From Faecalicatena contorta (GTDB taxonomy: Bacteria > Bacillota > Clostridia > Lachnospirales > Lachnospiraceae), in assembly GCF_021531975.1 (NCBI RefSeq), contig NZ_JAFBIY010000002.1, positions 186,001 to 250,000 on the forward strand: 64,000 bases of DNA, given 5' to 3'. A program made the position numbers and the translations under genes. The notes beneath the pieces are model-generated. The model saw nothing but the letters and a program-made list of their open reading frames with translations. It searched no databases and was not told where the DNA came from. Every line of letters begins with the position of its first letter. The first letter of the stretch is position 1. This document shows positions 40,524-50,002 of the stretch, piece after piece.

Positions 40524-40985
40524 TTAACGTCGCCGGTTTAGCAACCGGAAAACGACTACTATTATTAAAACTGGCAGGATAAGTGGTGCAAACAGGCTGA
40601 CGATACCGCTGACCACTGCTATTACGATCATAACCACGCCTACGATGCCAAGTACAAGTAACAGCTTCTGCCACCATGTGTTAAGTCCGAAGCTATATAC
40701 ACGCGGGCCGCCGGACTGTCGGCTATTCTGCGTATTCTTCTCCGGCTCGTAACTGTAGCTGTCATATGTTCCTGCATTTCCTTTTGCGCTACTTGAATCA
40801 ATGATCGTCTGCGCGATAACCCACGGATCTCCAAGCTCAGCTATAACTTCTGCCTCATTTCTTCCTTTTCGCACTTCATCACTGATGTAACTGCTATAAT
40901 AATTCACATTTTCCTGTATTACGGAACCGCTCAGATCATTAGCAAGTGCTGCCCTGAGCTTTTCCAGAAATTCACTTTTTGTCAT
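40524..40985 (-). CDS. HAAS/DUF1700-type membrane protein
   Basis: The 153-residue protein starts MTKSEFLEKLRAALANDLSG with AGGAGG upstream. It has the HAAS helical domain (NYYSSYISDEVRKGRNEAEVIAELGDPWVIAQTII) typical of DUF1700 proteins. After a Ser/Gly-rich linker come two hydrophobic helices (about residues 100-145) and an Arg-rich end. Such proteins often pair with PadR regulators, but none is adjacent. A longer frame to 41075 exists without a ribosome-binding site. Confidence 0.82.
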   Translation of the reverse strand: MTKSEFLEKLRAALANDLSGSVIQENVNYYSSYISDEVRKGRNEAEVIAELGDPWVIAQTIIDSSSAKGNAGTYDSYSYEPEKNTQNSRQSGGPRVYSFGLNTWWQKLLLVLGIVGVVMIVIAVVSGIVSLFAPLILPVLIIVVVFRLLNRRR

Positions 40986-41028
40986 GAATGCCTCCTGATA
41001 ATCTCCCAAATATACTCTGTAAAGTAAA

Positions 41029-41081
41029 AACCTTGCACTTAGAATATCACATTCACATGCTCTTTCCAAGTGCAAGGTTCT
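41029..41081 (-). terminator. Terminator of glnN
   Basis: AACCTTGCACTT and AAGTGCAAGGTT pair across a 28-nt loop and are followed by TTTAC on the minus strand. Confidence 0.75.
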
Positions 41082-41109
41082 TAAATTTTTCTGATGTATT
41101 TATGAAATA

Positions 41110-43221
41110 TTATACTTCAAAAATCAGATCGCCATATGACGGCATCGGCCATGCTTCTTTATCTACGATCATTTCCAGTTTATCTACCGGTGCACGAAGC
41201 GCTTCCATAGCAGGTACAACTTCAAAGTGATAGTATCTTCCCTGTGCTTCTCCCTCTTCCATCTCTGCTGCTTTTTCTGCAACAACAGTCAATGCTCCCA
41301 GTGCTTTCTTTGTTTCTGCAAGAAGTGCTGAAACTTCAGTGAGAAGATCACTCTGTACAGTCGCGTCTGCTCCTGCAGCTTTTACAGCAATTACTGTGTC
41401 TGCAAGAGATTTTGTATATTTCACAACAGCAGGAATAAACTGCTTGCTTGCCATATCTATCATTGTACGTGCTTCGATATTAATTGCCTTTGAGTAATTC
41501 TCAAACTTAATCTCGGCACGGGATTCCAGCTCAGCTCTTGTAAATACTTTAAACTTCTCAAACATTGCAACAGACTTCTCTGTTGTAAGTGCAGGAATTG
41601 CCTCAACCATAGAACGAAGATGTGGAAGGCCACGTCTCTCTGCTTCAGCAACCCATTCGTCAGAGTATCCATTACCGTTAAATACGATTCTCTGATGTTC
41701 CGTTGCGTATTTCTTGATTAGATCATGCACGGCCATCTCGAAGTCATCTGCTTTTTCCAGTTCATCACAGGCTTCTGCAAATGCTTCTGCTACGATTGTG
41801 TTAAGTACTACGTTCGGTCCTGCGATAGAATCACGGGAACCAACCATACGGAACTCGAATTTATTTCCTGTAAATGCAAATGGTGATGTTCTGTTTCGGT
41901 CTGTTGCATCTTTTGAAAGATTTGGAAGTGTGCTTACACCTGTTTCCAACTTTCCGCCTTTCAGACTGTGTGTTGCTTCACCCGTACTGATGAGCTGTTC
42001 CAGAACGTCGCTTAACTGTTCACCAAGGAATACAGAAATAATTGCCGGAGGTGCCTCATTTGCACCAAGTCTGTGATCATTACCCGGATCAGCTGCGGAT
42101 TCACGAAGAAGATCCGCGTGATCGTCTACTGCTTTCAGGATACATGTAAGCACGAGAAGAAACTGCACATTTTCGTGAGGTGTCTTTCCCGGATCCAGAA
42201 GATTCTTTCCGTCGTCTGTCGTCAATGACCAGTTGTCATGCTTACCGGAACCATTTACACCTGCAAACGGTTTCTCGTGAAGCAGACATTTCATACCATG
42301 CTGACAGGCAACTCTCTTCAATGTCTGCATAACAAGGTGGTTGTGATCCACTGCAATATTACAAGGTGCATAGATTGGTGCAAGCTCGTGCTGTGCAGGT
42401 GCAACCTCATTGTGCTGTGTCTTTGCAGATACACCCACTTTCCAGAGTTCTTCATTTACATCCTTCATAAATCCCGCAATTCTCTGACGAATTGTTCCGA
42501 AATAATGATCGTCTAACTCCTGTCCTTTTGGAGGCATTGCTCCAAAAAGTGTACGACCTGTATAGATCAGGTCTTTTCTCTGCATGAACTTTTCAGCATC
42601 TACAAGGAAGTATTCCTGCTCCGGTCCAACGGAAGGTGTTACCTTTGTTGATGTTGTATTACCAAAAAGACGAACAAGGCGAAGCGCCTGTTCATTGATT
42701 GCCTCCATGGAACGAAGAAGCGGTGTCTTCTGATCAAGTGCTTCTCCTGTATAAGAACAAAATGCTGTAGGAATACATAATGTCGCACCAGCCGCATCGT
42801 GTCTTACAAATGCAGGTGATGTACAATCCCATGCTGTATATCCTCTTGCCTCAAATGTTGCTCGAAGACCGCCTGATGGGAAAGATGAAGCATCCGGCTC
42901 TCCTTTAATTAATTCCTTGCCAGAGAAACTCATCAGCACTTTACCGCTTGGAAGCGGAGCGGAGATAAAAGAATCATGTTTCTCAGCAGTAACTCCTGTA
43001 AGCGGCTGGAACCAGTGAGTATAATGTGTTGCCCCTTTTTCAATTGCCCACTCTTTCATCTCATGTGCGATGACATCAGCAGTTGCAAGGTCCAACTCTT
43101 TACCTTCCTCGATGGTCTTCTTCAAATCTTTGTAAACTTTCTTTGGAAGACGTTCCTGCATGACAGTATCATTAAATACATCTTCTCCAAAAATTTCTGC
43201 TACCTTAATTGCTTCACTCAT
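41110..43221 (-). CDS. glnN: Glutamine synthetase type III
   Basis: The 703-residue enzyme makes glutamine from glutamate, ammonia and ATP. It is of the large GSIII type found in Bacteroides, cyanobacteria and Clostridia. Recognisable are [17 protein letters not shown], the [21 protein letters not shown] region, [28 protein letters not shown], the ATP-site [18 protein letters not shown] and [20 protein letters not shown]. It is monocistronic, and the upstream gap contains the terminator of fba. No riboswitch was recognised in its short leader. Confidence 0.97.
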   Translation of the reverse strand: MSEAIKVAEIFGEDVFNDTVMQERLPKKVYKDLKKTIEEGKELDLATADVIAHEMKEWAIEKGATHYTHWFQPLTGVTAEKHDSFISAPLPSGKVLMSFSGKELIKGEPDASSFPSGGLRATFEARGYTAWDCTSPAFVRHDAAGATLCIPTAFCSYTGEALDQKTPLLRSMEAINEQALRLVRLFGNTTSTKVTPSVGPEQEYFLVDAEKFMQRKDLIYTGRTLFGAMPPKGQELDDHYFGTIRQRIAGFMKDVNEELWKVGVSAKTQHNEVAPAQHELAPIYAPCNIAVDHNHLVMQTLKRVACQHGMKCLLHEKPFAGVNGSGKHDNWSLTTDDGKNLLDPGKTPHENVQFLLVLTCILKAVDDHADLLRESAADPGNDHRLGANEAPPAIISVFLGEQLSDVLEQLISTGEATHSLKGGKLETGVSTLPNLSKDATDRNRTSPFAFTGNKFEFRMVGSRDSIAGPNVVLNTIVAEAFAEACDELEKADDFEMAVHDLIKKYATEHQRIVFNGNGYSDEWVAEAERRGLPHLRSMVEAIPALTTEKSVAMFEKFKVFTRAELESRAEIKFENYSKAINIEARTMIDMASKQFIPAVVKYTKSLADTVIAVKAAGADATVQSDLLTEVSALLAETKKALGALTVVAEKAAEMEEGEAQGRYYHFEVVPAMEALRAPVDKLEMIVDKEAWPMPSYGDLIFEV

Positions 43222-43261
43222 GTCTCCTACGTTTCCTTTCTCTTTATTATAGCTTTGAACT

Positions 43262-43297
43262 TAAAAAAGGCACTCCAACTTACATTGGAACGCCTTT
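43262..43297 (-). terminator. Terminator of fba
   Basis: AAGGCGTTCCAA and TTGGAGTGCCTT pair and are followed by TTTT on the minus strand. Confidence 0.85.
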
Positions 43298-43361
43298 GTT
43301 CTTTTCTATGCCTGTTAGTATAACTCACTCAGTCAAAAAAGGCAAGTGAAAATTTTATCAA

Positions 43362-44228
43362 TTACTCAGCTTTTCCAACAGAGCCAAACAATTCCATTTT
43401 CTCTTTTACTTTTTCAATGATTGCTTCATAACCTGGTTTCAGCAGTTTACGCGGATCATATCCTTTACCTTCGCGGTCTTTTCCAGCCTCGATATATGCG
43501 CGTGTAGCATCTGCAAATACCAACTGACATTCTGTATTAACATTAATCTTAGCAACACCAAGATCAATTGCTTTCTTGATCATATCATCCGGGATACCTG
43601 TACCACCGTGAAGTACTAACGGGAGGTCTCCTGTAAGCTTCTGGATAGCATCCAGAGTCTCAAAGCTAAGTCCAGCCCAGTTTGCAGGATATTTTCCGTG
43701 AATGTTACCGATACCTGCTGCCAGCATATCAACGCCAAGGTCAGCAATCATCTTACATTCCTGCGGGTCAGCACATTCGCCCTGTCCGATAACACCGTCT
43801 TCTTCTCCACCGATAGCTCCAACTTCTGCTTCAAGAGACATTCCCTTTTCTTTGCAGATAGCGATCAGTTCTTTTGTCTTTGCAACGTTCTCTTCGATTG
43901 GATACTTGGAACCATCAAACATGATAGATGTAAATCCTGCTTCGATACATTTCTTACATCCGTCATAGGTACCATGATCAAGATGTGTAGCAACCGGAAC
44001 AGTAATTCCCATCTCTTCGATCATAGCTGCAACCATATCCTGTACTGTCTTAAAGCCTGTCATATATTTTCCAGCGCCTTCAGATACACCAAGGATAACC
44101 GGAGACTGTGTCTCCTGTGCTGCTGTCAAGATTGCCTTTGTCCATTCCAGGTTGTTAATGTTAAACTGTCCTACTGCATAGTGGCCAGCTACTGCTTTTT
44201 CAAGCATTTCTTTTGCTGATACTAACAT
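43362..44228 (-). CDS. fba: Class II fructose-1,6-bisphosphate aldolase
   Basis: The 288-residue enzyme cleaves fructose-1,6-bisphosphate to DHAP and glyceraldehyde-3-phosphate. It shows the zinc ligand region VATHLDHGTYDGCKKCIEAGFTSIMFDGS, EAEVGAIGGEEDGV, GNIHGKY, VLHGGTGIPDDMIKKAI and INVNTECQ. A longer frame starts at 44276, but GGAGG eight bases before the ATG at 44228 and the family's usual N-terminus (MLVSAKEMLEKA) decide the start. It acts in glycolysis and gluconeogenesis. Confidence 0.96.
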   Translation of the reverse strand: MLVSAKEMLEKAVAGHYAVGQFNINNLEWTKAILTAAQETQSPVILGVSEGAGKYMTGFKTVQDMVAAMIEEMGITVPVATHLDHGTYDGCKKCIEAGFTSIMFDGSKYPIEENVAKTKELIAICKEKGMSLEAEVGAIGGEEDGVIGQGECADPQECKMIADLGVDMLAAGIGNIHGKYPANWAGLSFETLDAIQKLTGDLPLVLHGGTGIPDDMIKKAIDLGVAKINVNTECQLVFADATRAYIEAGKDREGKGYDPRKLLKPGYEAIIEKVKEKMELFGSVGKAE

Positions 44229-44330
44229 ATCAAATTCCTCCAATTTCCGTACCGATGCAGGCTTTGCATCAGCCATGATATTTCACTTGTTTCATTATAT
44301 CTCATAAGCGAAAAAAAGACAAGGAAAAGT

Positions 44331-44373
44331 AATCTGGGACGGGGTTTTTTGAAAAAAACCCCGTCCCAGATTC
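44331..44373. repeat. GGGAC/GTCCC hairpin, copy 3
   Basis: AATCTGGGACGGGGTTTTTT and its reverse complement form a perfect 20-bp stem around three bases. A stray half-copy (CCCGTCCCC) follows at about 44380. Confidence 0.85.
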
Positions 44374-44392
44374 AAAATACCCCGTCCCCAAC

Positions 44393-44427
44393 AAAAAAAC
44401 CGCCAAAGCTCAACGCTTCGGCGGTCG
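44393..44427 (-). terminator. Terminator of tRNA-Glu
   Basis: CCGCCGAAGCG and GCTTTGGCGG pair, followed by seven T on the minus strand. Confidence 0.85.
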
Positions 44428-44432
44428 TACAA

Positions 44433-44504
44433 TGACTCCCAGGGGAATCGAACCCCTGATTCCAGCGTGAGAGGCTAGCGTCTTGACCGCTTGACCAGGG
44501 AGCC
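44433..44504 (-). tRNA. tRNA-Glu (anticodon CTC)
   Basis: Cloverleaf with acceptor GGCTCCC/GGGAGTC, anticodon loop CTCTCAC and T arm AGGGGTTCGATTCCCCT. Confidence 0.94.
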
Positions 44505-44525
44505 ATACTTATCTCGTACTTGCCC

Positions 44526-44554
44526 ATTATAGCAAAGAAAGCTAAAATAGGCAA
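44526..44554 (-). promoter_or_regulatory. Promoter of tRNA-Glu
   Basis: On the minus strand TTGCCT (44549-44554) and TATAAT (44526-44531) are 17 bp apart. GTACTTGCC and GGCAAGTAC flank the promoter as inverted repeats. Confidence 0.8.
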
Positions 44555-44567
44555 GTACTTTTTTTAT

Positions 44568-45494
44568 TTATTTTATCTTTTTCTCCATCAATCCATTTAC
44601 ACGGTCAGCAGGCACCATGATTTCTAACTGTTTCTGCAGATTCTCAATCTCCACATAGTCATGTTCGCCGCCAAATTCCCCATCCAGAGTCCACGGTATC
44701 TCTTCGATAGACTCAAATGTAATCTTTCCTGTCTTGAACGTATACATATGCTTCGTATCGATCTGTTCGATCAGAAGTGCCGCAATAATTTCCTGCAGTT
44801 CGATTGGATTCTTCGGTGCCTTGATGAGTGTCACTTCAAAAAGTCCATCATCAAATACGATCTGCTTTCCGACCATGTTGCGGAATCCTCCAACAGAACG
44901 TGAATTTGTGACCATTCCATAGATAAACTCTCCCTCAAGCACCTCACCATCATGCTCCACTATCATGTGATAAGAAGGCACATTAAACAGACGTTTTGCC
45001 CCTTCCAGAATGTATGCCAGATGTCCAAGGACATTCTTCATATTCTGATCTGTCTCGTAAGATACATCTGTAAAGAGACCAAATGCAGCAATATAAACAA
45101 AAATACCTTTATTAAAACGACCCACATCGCATGGAAATAGTTCACCATTGACCGCATTATCTGCAGACTCCAGAATCCCCCTTGGAATATGGAGACTTCT
45201 GGCAAAATCATTCGTTGTACCTGTCGGAATGTAACCGATCGGATCTTTCTTTTCACGCTGCATCATACCGGTTACCACTTCATCGAGCGTGCCATCGCCG
45301 CCACTGCAGACAACGAGCTCATACATATCCGAATCATATTCTTTTACCTTTCGATACGCATCCCGATATGACTGCGTTGGATATATCGTCACCTCATATC
45401 CTGCTTTTACAAAAATATCAACGATATCTGATACTTTTGGCTTAAGCAGTTCTTTTCCCGCATGGGGATTGTAAATAAACAACAATCTTTTCAT
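44568..45494 (-). CDS. YegS/DgkB-family lipid (diacylglycerol) kinase
   Basis: The 308-residue protein has the lipid-kinase catalytic domain: LFIYNPHAGKELLKPK, VVCSGGDGTLDEVVTGMM, YIPTGTTNDFARSLHIP and a C-terminal beta domain (WTLDGEFGGEHDYVEIE). It probably phosphorylates diacylglycerol in phospholipid recycling. GGGGTATCTG precedes the ATG. It lies downstream of the whiA-HPr genes with a 77-bp gap and may be in the same transcript. Confidence 0.92.
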   Translation of the reverse strand: MKRLLFIYNPHAGKELLKPKVSDIVDIFVKAGYEVTIYPTQSYRDAYRKVKEYDSDMYELVVCSGGDGTLDEVVTGMMQREKKDPIGYIPTGTTNDFARSLHIPRGILESADNAVNGELFPCDVGRFNKGIFVYIAAFGLFTDVSYETDQNMKNVLGHLAYILEGAKRLFNVPSYHMIVEHDGEVLEGEFIYGMVTNSRSVGGFRNMVGKQIVFDDGLFEVTLIKAPKNPIELQEIIAALLIEQIDTKHMYTFKTGKITFESIEEIPWTLDGEFGGEHDYVEIENLQKQLEIMVPADRVNGLMEKKIK

Positions 45495-45571
45495 AACAGA
45501 TACCCCTTTCTTTTGTTCAAAAAGAGGGCATACTCCGATGCCCTCTGCCTTGTATGTAGTAAATGTCTGTT

Positions 45572-45826
45572 CTACGGAGTTGTAAGGAAATTCTCAATAC
45601 CTTTAACTGCCTTTTCTTCGTCTTTTCCGTCAGCCACAACTTTCAGACTGCTTCCTTTTTCCAGTGTAAGACTCATCATACCCATAATGCTCTTCGCATT
45701 CACTTTTTTATTATCTTTTTCAAGATATACTGAGCTCTTATACTGGCTTGCTTCCTGCACAAGGTGTGCAATCGGATGCGTCTCCATATCCATTTCAAAC
45801 TGAACCGTGACAGATTTTTCAACCAT
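45572..45826 (-). CDS. HPr-like protein without the PTS histidine (Crh type)
   Basis: The 84-residue protein has the HPr fold and the regulatory serine region KKVNAKSIMGMMSL (Ser46 equivalent). At the active-site loop the usual IHARPAALLVQ reads METHPIAHLVQ, so the phosphorylatable His15 aligns with Glu and Arg17 with His. It therefore cannot carry phosphate in the PTS chain but could be phosphorylated on serine by HPr kinase, as Bacillus Crh is. Its place next to whiA and rapZ matches crh loci. Confidence 0.88.
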   Translation of the reverse strand: MVEKSVTVQFEMDMETHPIAHLVQEASQYKSSVYLEKDNKKVNAKSIMGMMSLTLEKGSSLKVVADGKDEEKAVKGIENFLTTP

Positions 45827-45840
45827 ATACCTGATCCTCC

Positions 45841-46722
45841 TTACTCTTCCCTTAACTTCTCTGCTAACTCACTTAACTTTCTCAGCCGATGATTTACCCC
45901 GGACTTTCCGACCGGTGTCTCCATAAGCGCTCCCAATTCTTTGAGCGTCGCCTCCGGATACGAAAGACGCGTAAGGGCAACGTCTTTTAAACCATCCGGC
46001 AAATGTTCAAAGCCAATCTTATCCCGGATATAGGTTATATCCTCCATCTGCCTTACTGCGGCAGATACGGTTTTATTAATATTGGCTGTCTCACAATTAA
46101 CCTTACGATTGACAGAATTACGCATTTCCTTCATAATTCTCACGTTCTCCAGTTCCATGAGTGCGACATGTGCCTCCATGATATTCAGCATGTCTACGAT
46201 CTGCGAACCTTCCTTTAAATATACCACATAAGTCTTCTTACGCAGTACGATCTTCGCCTCTGTTCCAAAGCTATTCATCATATCCCTCAAATATTCCGCC
46301 TGTGCTTCAGAATCACAGACAATCTCCAGATGATACGACTTACTTGGATCACTCATTGAACCTGCTGCAATAAACGCGCCCCTGATATATGCACGTTTAC
46401 AGCAGACCGCCTGCACAATCGTATTTTTTACAGCAAGCAGTTCTTCTCCCTTCCAGTAAAGATCATAACTACAGCTGCCTTTTACCGCATTTCTTCGAAT
46501 GGCGATATCAGTCTCTATATTAAATGTTTTTTCCATTAATGTAAAGCATTTTCTTGCAACCTGAAAATTTTCCGAATGAAACTTCAAAGTACATACACCT
46601 TTTTTATCTTCCGAAAACTCTCCGCACATATGCACGATCGCCGAAAGTTCCGCAAGATTACAGTGCCTTGCTTTCGCATAATGGTCTGCCAGCTCTTCTT
46701 TTATTTTTCCTGAAAATGACAT
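45841..46722 (-). CDS. whiA: WhiA, sporulation/division-associated DNA-binding protein
   Basis: The 293-residue protein has the WhiA N-terminus ([32 protein letters not shown]), a degenerate LAGLIDADG homing-endonuclease fold ([20 protein letters not shown]) and a C-terminal HTH ([31 protein letters not shown] pattern). In Firmicutes WhiA affects cell division and chromosome segregation. It starts seven bases after rapZ. The yvcK/glmR gene that usually lies between them is absent. Confidence 0.95.
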   Translation of the reverse strand: [293 protein letters not shown]

Positions 46723-46728
46723 ATTGCT

Positions 46729-47610
46729 CTACCTTGCTTTTGTAATCGCATCTTTCCCTATATCACGATGTTCGATGCGAATTCCGTAATTTTCTGTTCT
46801 GTCAAGTGCCTCAAAAAGCTCATTTGCCAGCGTAACTGACCGATGTTTTCCTCCGGTACAGCCAACTGCAATGACAAGCTGTGTTTTCCCTTCTGCAATA
46901 TAATTAGGAATCAAAAATTCCACCATATCCGTAAGCTTCTTAAGAAATACACCTGCCTTATCATTATTCATCACATAATCACGAACCGCCTGATCATTAC
47001 CACTTTGCGGACGTAATTCTTCTATATAATATGGGTTCGGAAGAAAACGCACATCAAATACCAGATCTGCATCACTCGGAATCCCATACTTGAATCCAAA
47101 AGACAATACCGTAATATAAAGATTCTTATATTCCTTATTCTGCACAAATATTTTATTCAGCTCTTTCTTAAGCTCTCTGGTCAGCATATGGCTGGTATCC
47201 ACCACGTAATCCGCTTTCTGCTTCAGAAAACCAACCCGCTTTCTCTCCTGTTCGATCCCCCTGTCCACTCTCCCGTCACTTCCGGACAGCGGATGAAATC
47301 TCCTTGTCTCTTTATAACGCTTGACAAGAACATTATCACTGGATTCCAGATATAATATCTCATACTGGAAATCGGCCTTGTCCATCTCTTCCAGCACATA
47401 CTGCAGTTCATCAAAGCTCTGACCGCTGCGGATATCTACGCCCAATGCCGCTTTATTCACTTCTGTTCCCGGCACACCGATGAGCTCCACAAACTTTGGG
47501 ATCAGCGGAACAGGCAGATTATCTACACAGAAATATCCCATATCCTCCAGCATCTTAAGTGCTGTACTTTTTCCTGCTCCAGACATTCCCGTAACGATCA
47601 CAACTCTCAT
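46729..47610 (-). CDS. rapZ: RapZ/YvcJ nucleotide-binding protein
   Basis: The 293-residue protein has Walker A in VTGMSGAGKSTALKMLED, then GYFCVDNLPVPLIPKF and the C-terminal FKYGIPSDADLVFDVRFLPNPYY, AVGCTGGKHRSV and HRDIGK. This is the RapZ (YvcJ) family. In E. coli it guides RNase E to the small RNA GlmZ, and in Bacillus it is a nucleotide-binding protein of less clear role. It starts immediately after murB. Confidence 0.95.
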   Translation of the reverse strand: MRVVIVTGMSGAGKSTALKMLEDMGYFCVDNLPVPLIPKFVELIGVPGTEVNKAALGVDIRSGQSFDELQYVLEEMDKADFQYEILYLESSDNVLVKRYKETRRFHPLSGSDGRVDRGIEQERKRVGFLKQKADYVVDTSHMLTRELKKELNKIFVQNKEYKNLYITVLSFGFKYGIPSDADLVFDVRFLPNPYYIEELRPQSGNDQAVRDYVMNNDKAGVFLKKLTDMVEFLIPNYIAEGKTQLVIAVGCTGGKHRSVTLANELFEALDRTENYGIRIEHRDIGKDAITKAR

Positions 47611-47611
47611 C

Positions 47612-48523
47612 TTAAAATTCTCCTAATCTTTTCACTTCTGGCTCCAATACAACCCCAAACTTCTCTTTTACACGTGCAGATACCTGATTCATCAGATCAT
47701 TGATATCCGCCGCTGTAGCATTATCCTTATTAATAACAAAGCCACAATGCTTTTCGGACACCTGCGCTCCACCAACCTCAAAGCCTCTAAGTCCCGCATC
47801 CTGTATCAGTTTCCCCGCAAAATATCCTTCCGGTCTCTTGAACGTACTACCCGCACTTGGATACTCCAACGGCTGCTTCGTCGTTCTCTTCTTTCGCAGT
47901 TCATCCATTTTCTCTTTTATCTGATCAGCATCTCCTTTTTTCAGAGACAGGACAGCTTCCAGAACAATATACCCTTTTTTGGCGATTCGACTTGTACGAT
48001 ATCCCATATCCAGCTCTTCTTTTGCAAGTGTAAGAACCTCACCATCTCCGGTAAGAACTGTTACTTCTTCCAGAACATCCTTCATCTCACCGCCGTAAGC
48101 ACCGGCATTCATTACACAGGCGCCGCCCAGCGTTCCGGGAATACCGGATGCAAATTCAAAACCGGTAAGTTCTGCCGCCAGTGCCTGATTCGCAATCTGC
48201 GAAAGAATCGCTCCTGCCTGCGCAGTAATCCGCTCTCCGTTTACTTCAATCCGGCTCATGCTGCGATAACACTGAATAATCACACCCCGGTAACCCGCAT
48301 CTGACACAAGCAGGTTGCTTCCGTTTCCTATTATATAAAATGGTATCTCATATTCTCTGCACAGGCTGACTACCTGGCGGATCTCGTCGATACTCCCTGG
48401 CACAACAAAGTAATCTGCCGGTCCACCTACGCGAAATGTCGTATGAGGCTTCATTAATTCATCAATTTTTACATTTTCTTCTGATACAATATTCGTCAAT
48501 TCATCATAAAAATTCTGATTCAT
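47612..48523 (-). CDS. murB: UDP-N-acetylenolpyruvoylglucosamine reductase
   Basis: The 303-residue flavoenzyme reduces UDP-GlcNAc-enolpyruvate to UDP-MurNAc in peptidoglycan synthesis. It shows HTTFRVGGPADYFV, YIIGNGSNLLVSD, GFEFASGIPGTLGGACVMNAGAYGGE, YRTSR, and PSAGSTFKRPEG with the catalytic Ser, plus AGLRGFEVGGAQVSEKHCGF. ATG at 48523 has GGAG upstream; longer frames to 48583 have none. It heads the murB-rapZ-whiA-HPr gene run and is divergent from the CNNM gene. Confidence 0.96.
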   Translation of the reverse strand: MNQNFYDELTNIVSEENVKIDELMKPHTTFRVGGPADYFVVPGSIDEIRQVVSLCREYEIPFYIIGNGSNLLVSDAGYRGVIIQCYRSMSRIEVNGERITAQAGAILSQIANQALAAELTGFEFASGIPGTLGGACVMNAGAYGGEMKDVLEEVTVLTGDGEVLTLAKEELDMGYRTSRIAKKGYIVLEAVLSLKKGDADQIKEKMDELRKKRTTKQPLEYPSAGSTFKRPEGYFAGKLIQDAGLRGFEVGGAQVSEKHCGFVINKDNATAADINDLMNQVSARVKEKFGVVLEPEVKRLGEF

Positions 48524-48590
48524 AATCGTCTCCATAACAATAAATTCTCTGTACATCATACAATAAATACTCTTTAAATTCAACGTGCAC

Positions 48591-48619
48591 TTGCAAAATC
48601 ACTGGAAATGCGTTATATT
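48591..48619 (+). promoter_or_regulatory. Promoter of the CNNM/CorC gene
   Basis: TTGCAA (48591-48596) and TATATT (48614-48619) are 17 bp apart. The position overlaps the ATG at 48608, which argues against that codon as the translation start. Confidence 0.7.
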
Positions 48620-48655
48620 TATGCCAACTATATTTTTAAAGGAGATGATCTATCA

Positions 48656-49945
48656 TTGGACTCGAGTGACGTCACGCAGCTTATTATTCTAATTATTTTG
48701 TTAATGCTTTCTGCTTTCTTTTCATCCGCAGAGACAGCACTGACAACCGTAAACAGAATTCGAATCCGCAGCCTTGCTGAAGAAGGCAAAAAAAGTGCAG
48801 AAACTGTATTAAAAATTACCGACGATTCCGGGAAGATGTTAAGTGCTATCCTGATTGGCAATAACATTGTGAATCTGTCCGCAGCATCCCTGACGACCTC
48901 GCTTGCCTATAATCTTGGCGGCTCAATGGTCGCAATTGCCAGTGGTATACTTACATTAATCATCCTGCTTTTTGGTGAGATCACGCCTAAGACTATGGCA
49001 ACCATACATGCGGAGAAGATGTCTCTCATCTATGCACCAGTGATCAGTGTATTTATGAAGCTCATGACACCTTTTATTTTTATCATTAACGGATTATCTA
49101 TGTGCATATTATTTATTCTGCGTATTGATCCAAATGACAAGAACCGTGCCATGACAGAGAATGAACTTCGTACGATTGTGGATGTAAGTCACGAAGACGG
49201 TGTAATTGAAACAGAAGAAAAGGAAATGATCTATAACGTATTCGATCTTGGAGATGCAAAAGCAAAGGATGTCATGGTGCCACGTGTACATGTAACATTT
49301 GCAGACGTAGAAAGCACCTACGAAGAACTAATTGACATTTTCCGGGAAGACAAGTTCACAAGACTTCCTGTTTTCGAAGAAACTACCGATAATGTCATCG
49401 GTACAATTAACATGAAAGATCTGCTTCTCTTCGATAATACACGGGAGTTCCATGTACGTGATATTCTGCGGGAAGCATATTTTACTTACGAATATAAGAA
49501 CATATCCGAGCTTCTTGTTGAGATGCGGCAGGCCTCCTTCAATATAGCAATCGTTCTGGACGAATATGGCGAAACCGCCGGTCTCATTACTTTGGAAGAT
49601 ATTCTGGAAGAAATCGTCGGAGAGATTCACGATGAATATGATGAAAATGAAGAGGATTTCGTAAAACAGCTGAATGAATATGAGTATATTGTTGAAGGCT
49701 CTACAAATCTGGATGATCTGAATGACCGACTGGATCTTTCTTTTGAATCCGAGGATTATGATTCTCTCGGCGGGTTTATCATCGAACATCTCGATCGTCT
49801 CCCTGAAGTCGGAGATTCCATCGTGACAGATGACGGAATTAAACTTGTTGTAGAAACACTGGATAAGAATCGTATCGAAAATGTCCACGTATATCTGCAA
49901 ACAGACAGAAGCAAAGACGCACAAGACTCTGCTACAACTGAATAG
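48656..49945 (+). CDS. CNNM/CorC-family membrane protein with CBS domains
   Basis: The 429-residue protein has a DUF21 membrane domain (four hydrophobic segments to about residue 140, with AFFSSAETALTTVNRIR and LFGEITPKTMAT), paired CBS domains (MVPRVHVTFADVES and RQASFNIAIVLDEYGETAGLIT) and a C-terminal CorC/HlyC domain (YIVEGSTNLDDLNDRL). Such proteins affect magnesium or cobalt transport. I place the start at TTG 48656, 11 bases after AAAGGAG. The in-frame ATG at 48608 lies inside the promoter. Confidence 0.9.
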   Translation: MDSSDVTQLIILIILLMLSAFFSSAETALTTVNRIRIRSLAEEGKKSAETVLKITDDSGKMLSAILIGNNIVNLSAASLTTSLAYNLGGSMVAIASGILTLIILLFGEITPKTMATIHAEKMSLIYAPVISVFMKLMTPFIFIINGLSMCILFILRIDPNDKNRAMTENELRTIVDVSHEDGVIETEEKEMIYNVFDLGDAKAKDVMVPRVHVTFADVESTYEELIDIFREDKFTRLPVFEETTDNVIGTINMKDLLLFDNTREFHVRDILREAYFTYEYKNISELLVEMRQASFNIAIVLDEYGETAGLITLEDILEEIVGEIHDEYDENEEDFVKQLNEYEYIVEGSTNLDDLNDRLDLSFESEDYDSLGGFIIEHLDRLPEVGDSIVTDDGIKLVVETLDKNRIENVHVYLQTDRSKDAQDSATTE

Positions 49946-49959
49946 ATAACATAAATCAA

Positions 49960-49994
49960 ACGGGGCATATCCTTTCGATATGCCCCGTTTTTTC
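49960..49994 (+). terminator. Terminator of the CNNM/CorC gene
   Basis: ACGGGGCATATC and GATATGCCCCGT form a perfect 12-bp stem with a five-base loop, followed by TTTTT. Confidence 0.95.
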
Positions 49995-50002
49995 TGTTAT
50001 TT

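Noticed and set aside
44510-44560. GTACTTGCC inverted repeat as terminator of the lipid-kinase gene
   Set aside because: There is no T-run on the required side, and the sequence contains the tRNA-Glu promoter.
48608-48610. ATG as start of the CNNM/CorC protein
   Set aside because: A 17-bp-spaced promoter overlaps it, and the only good ribosome-binding site lies downstream, before TTG at 48656.
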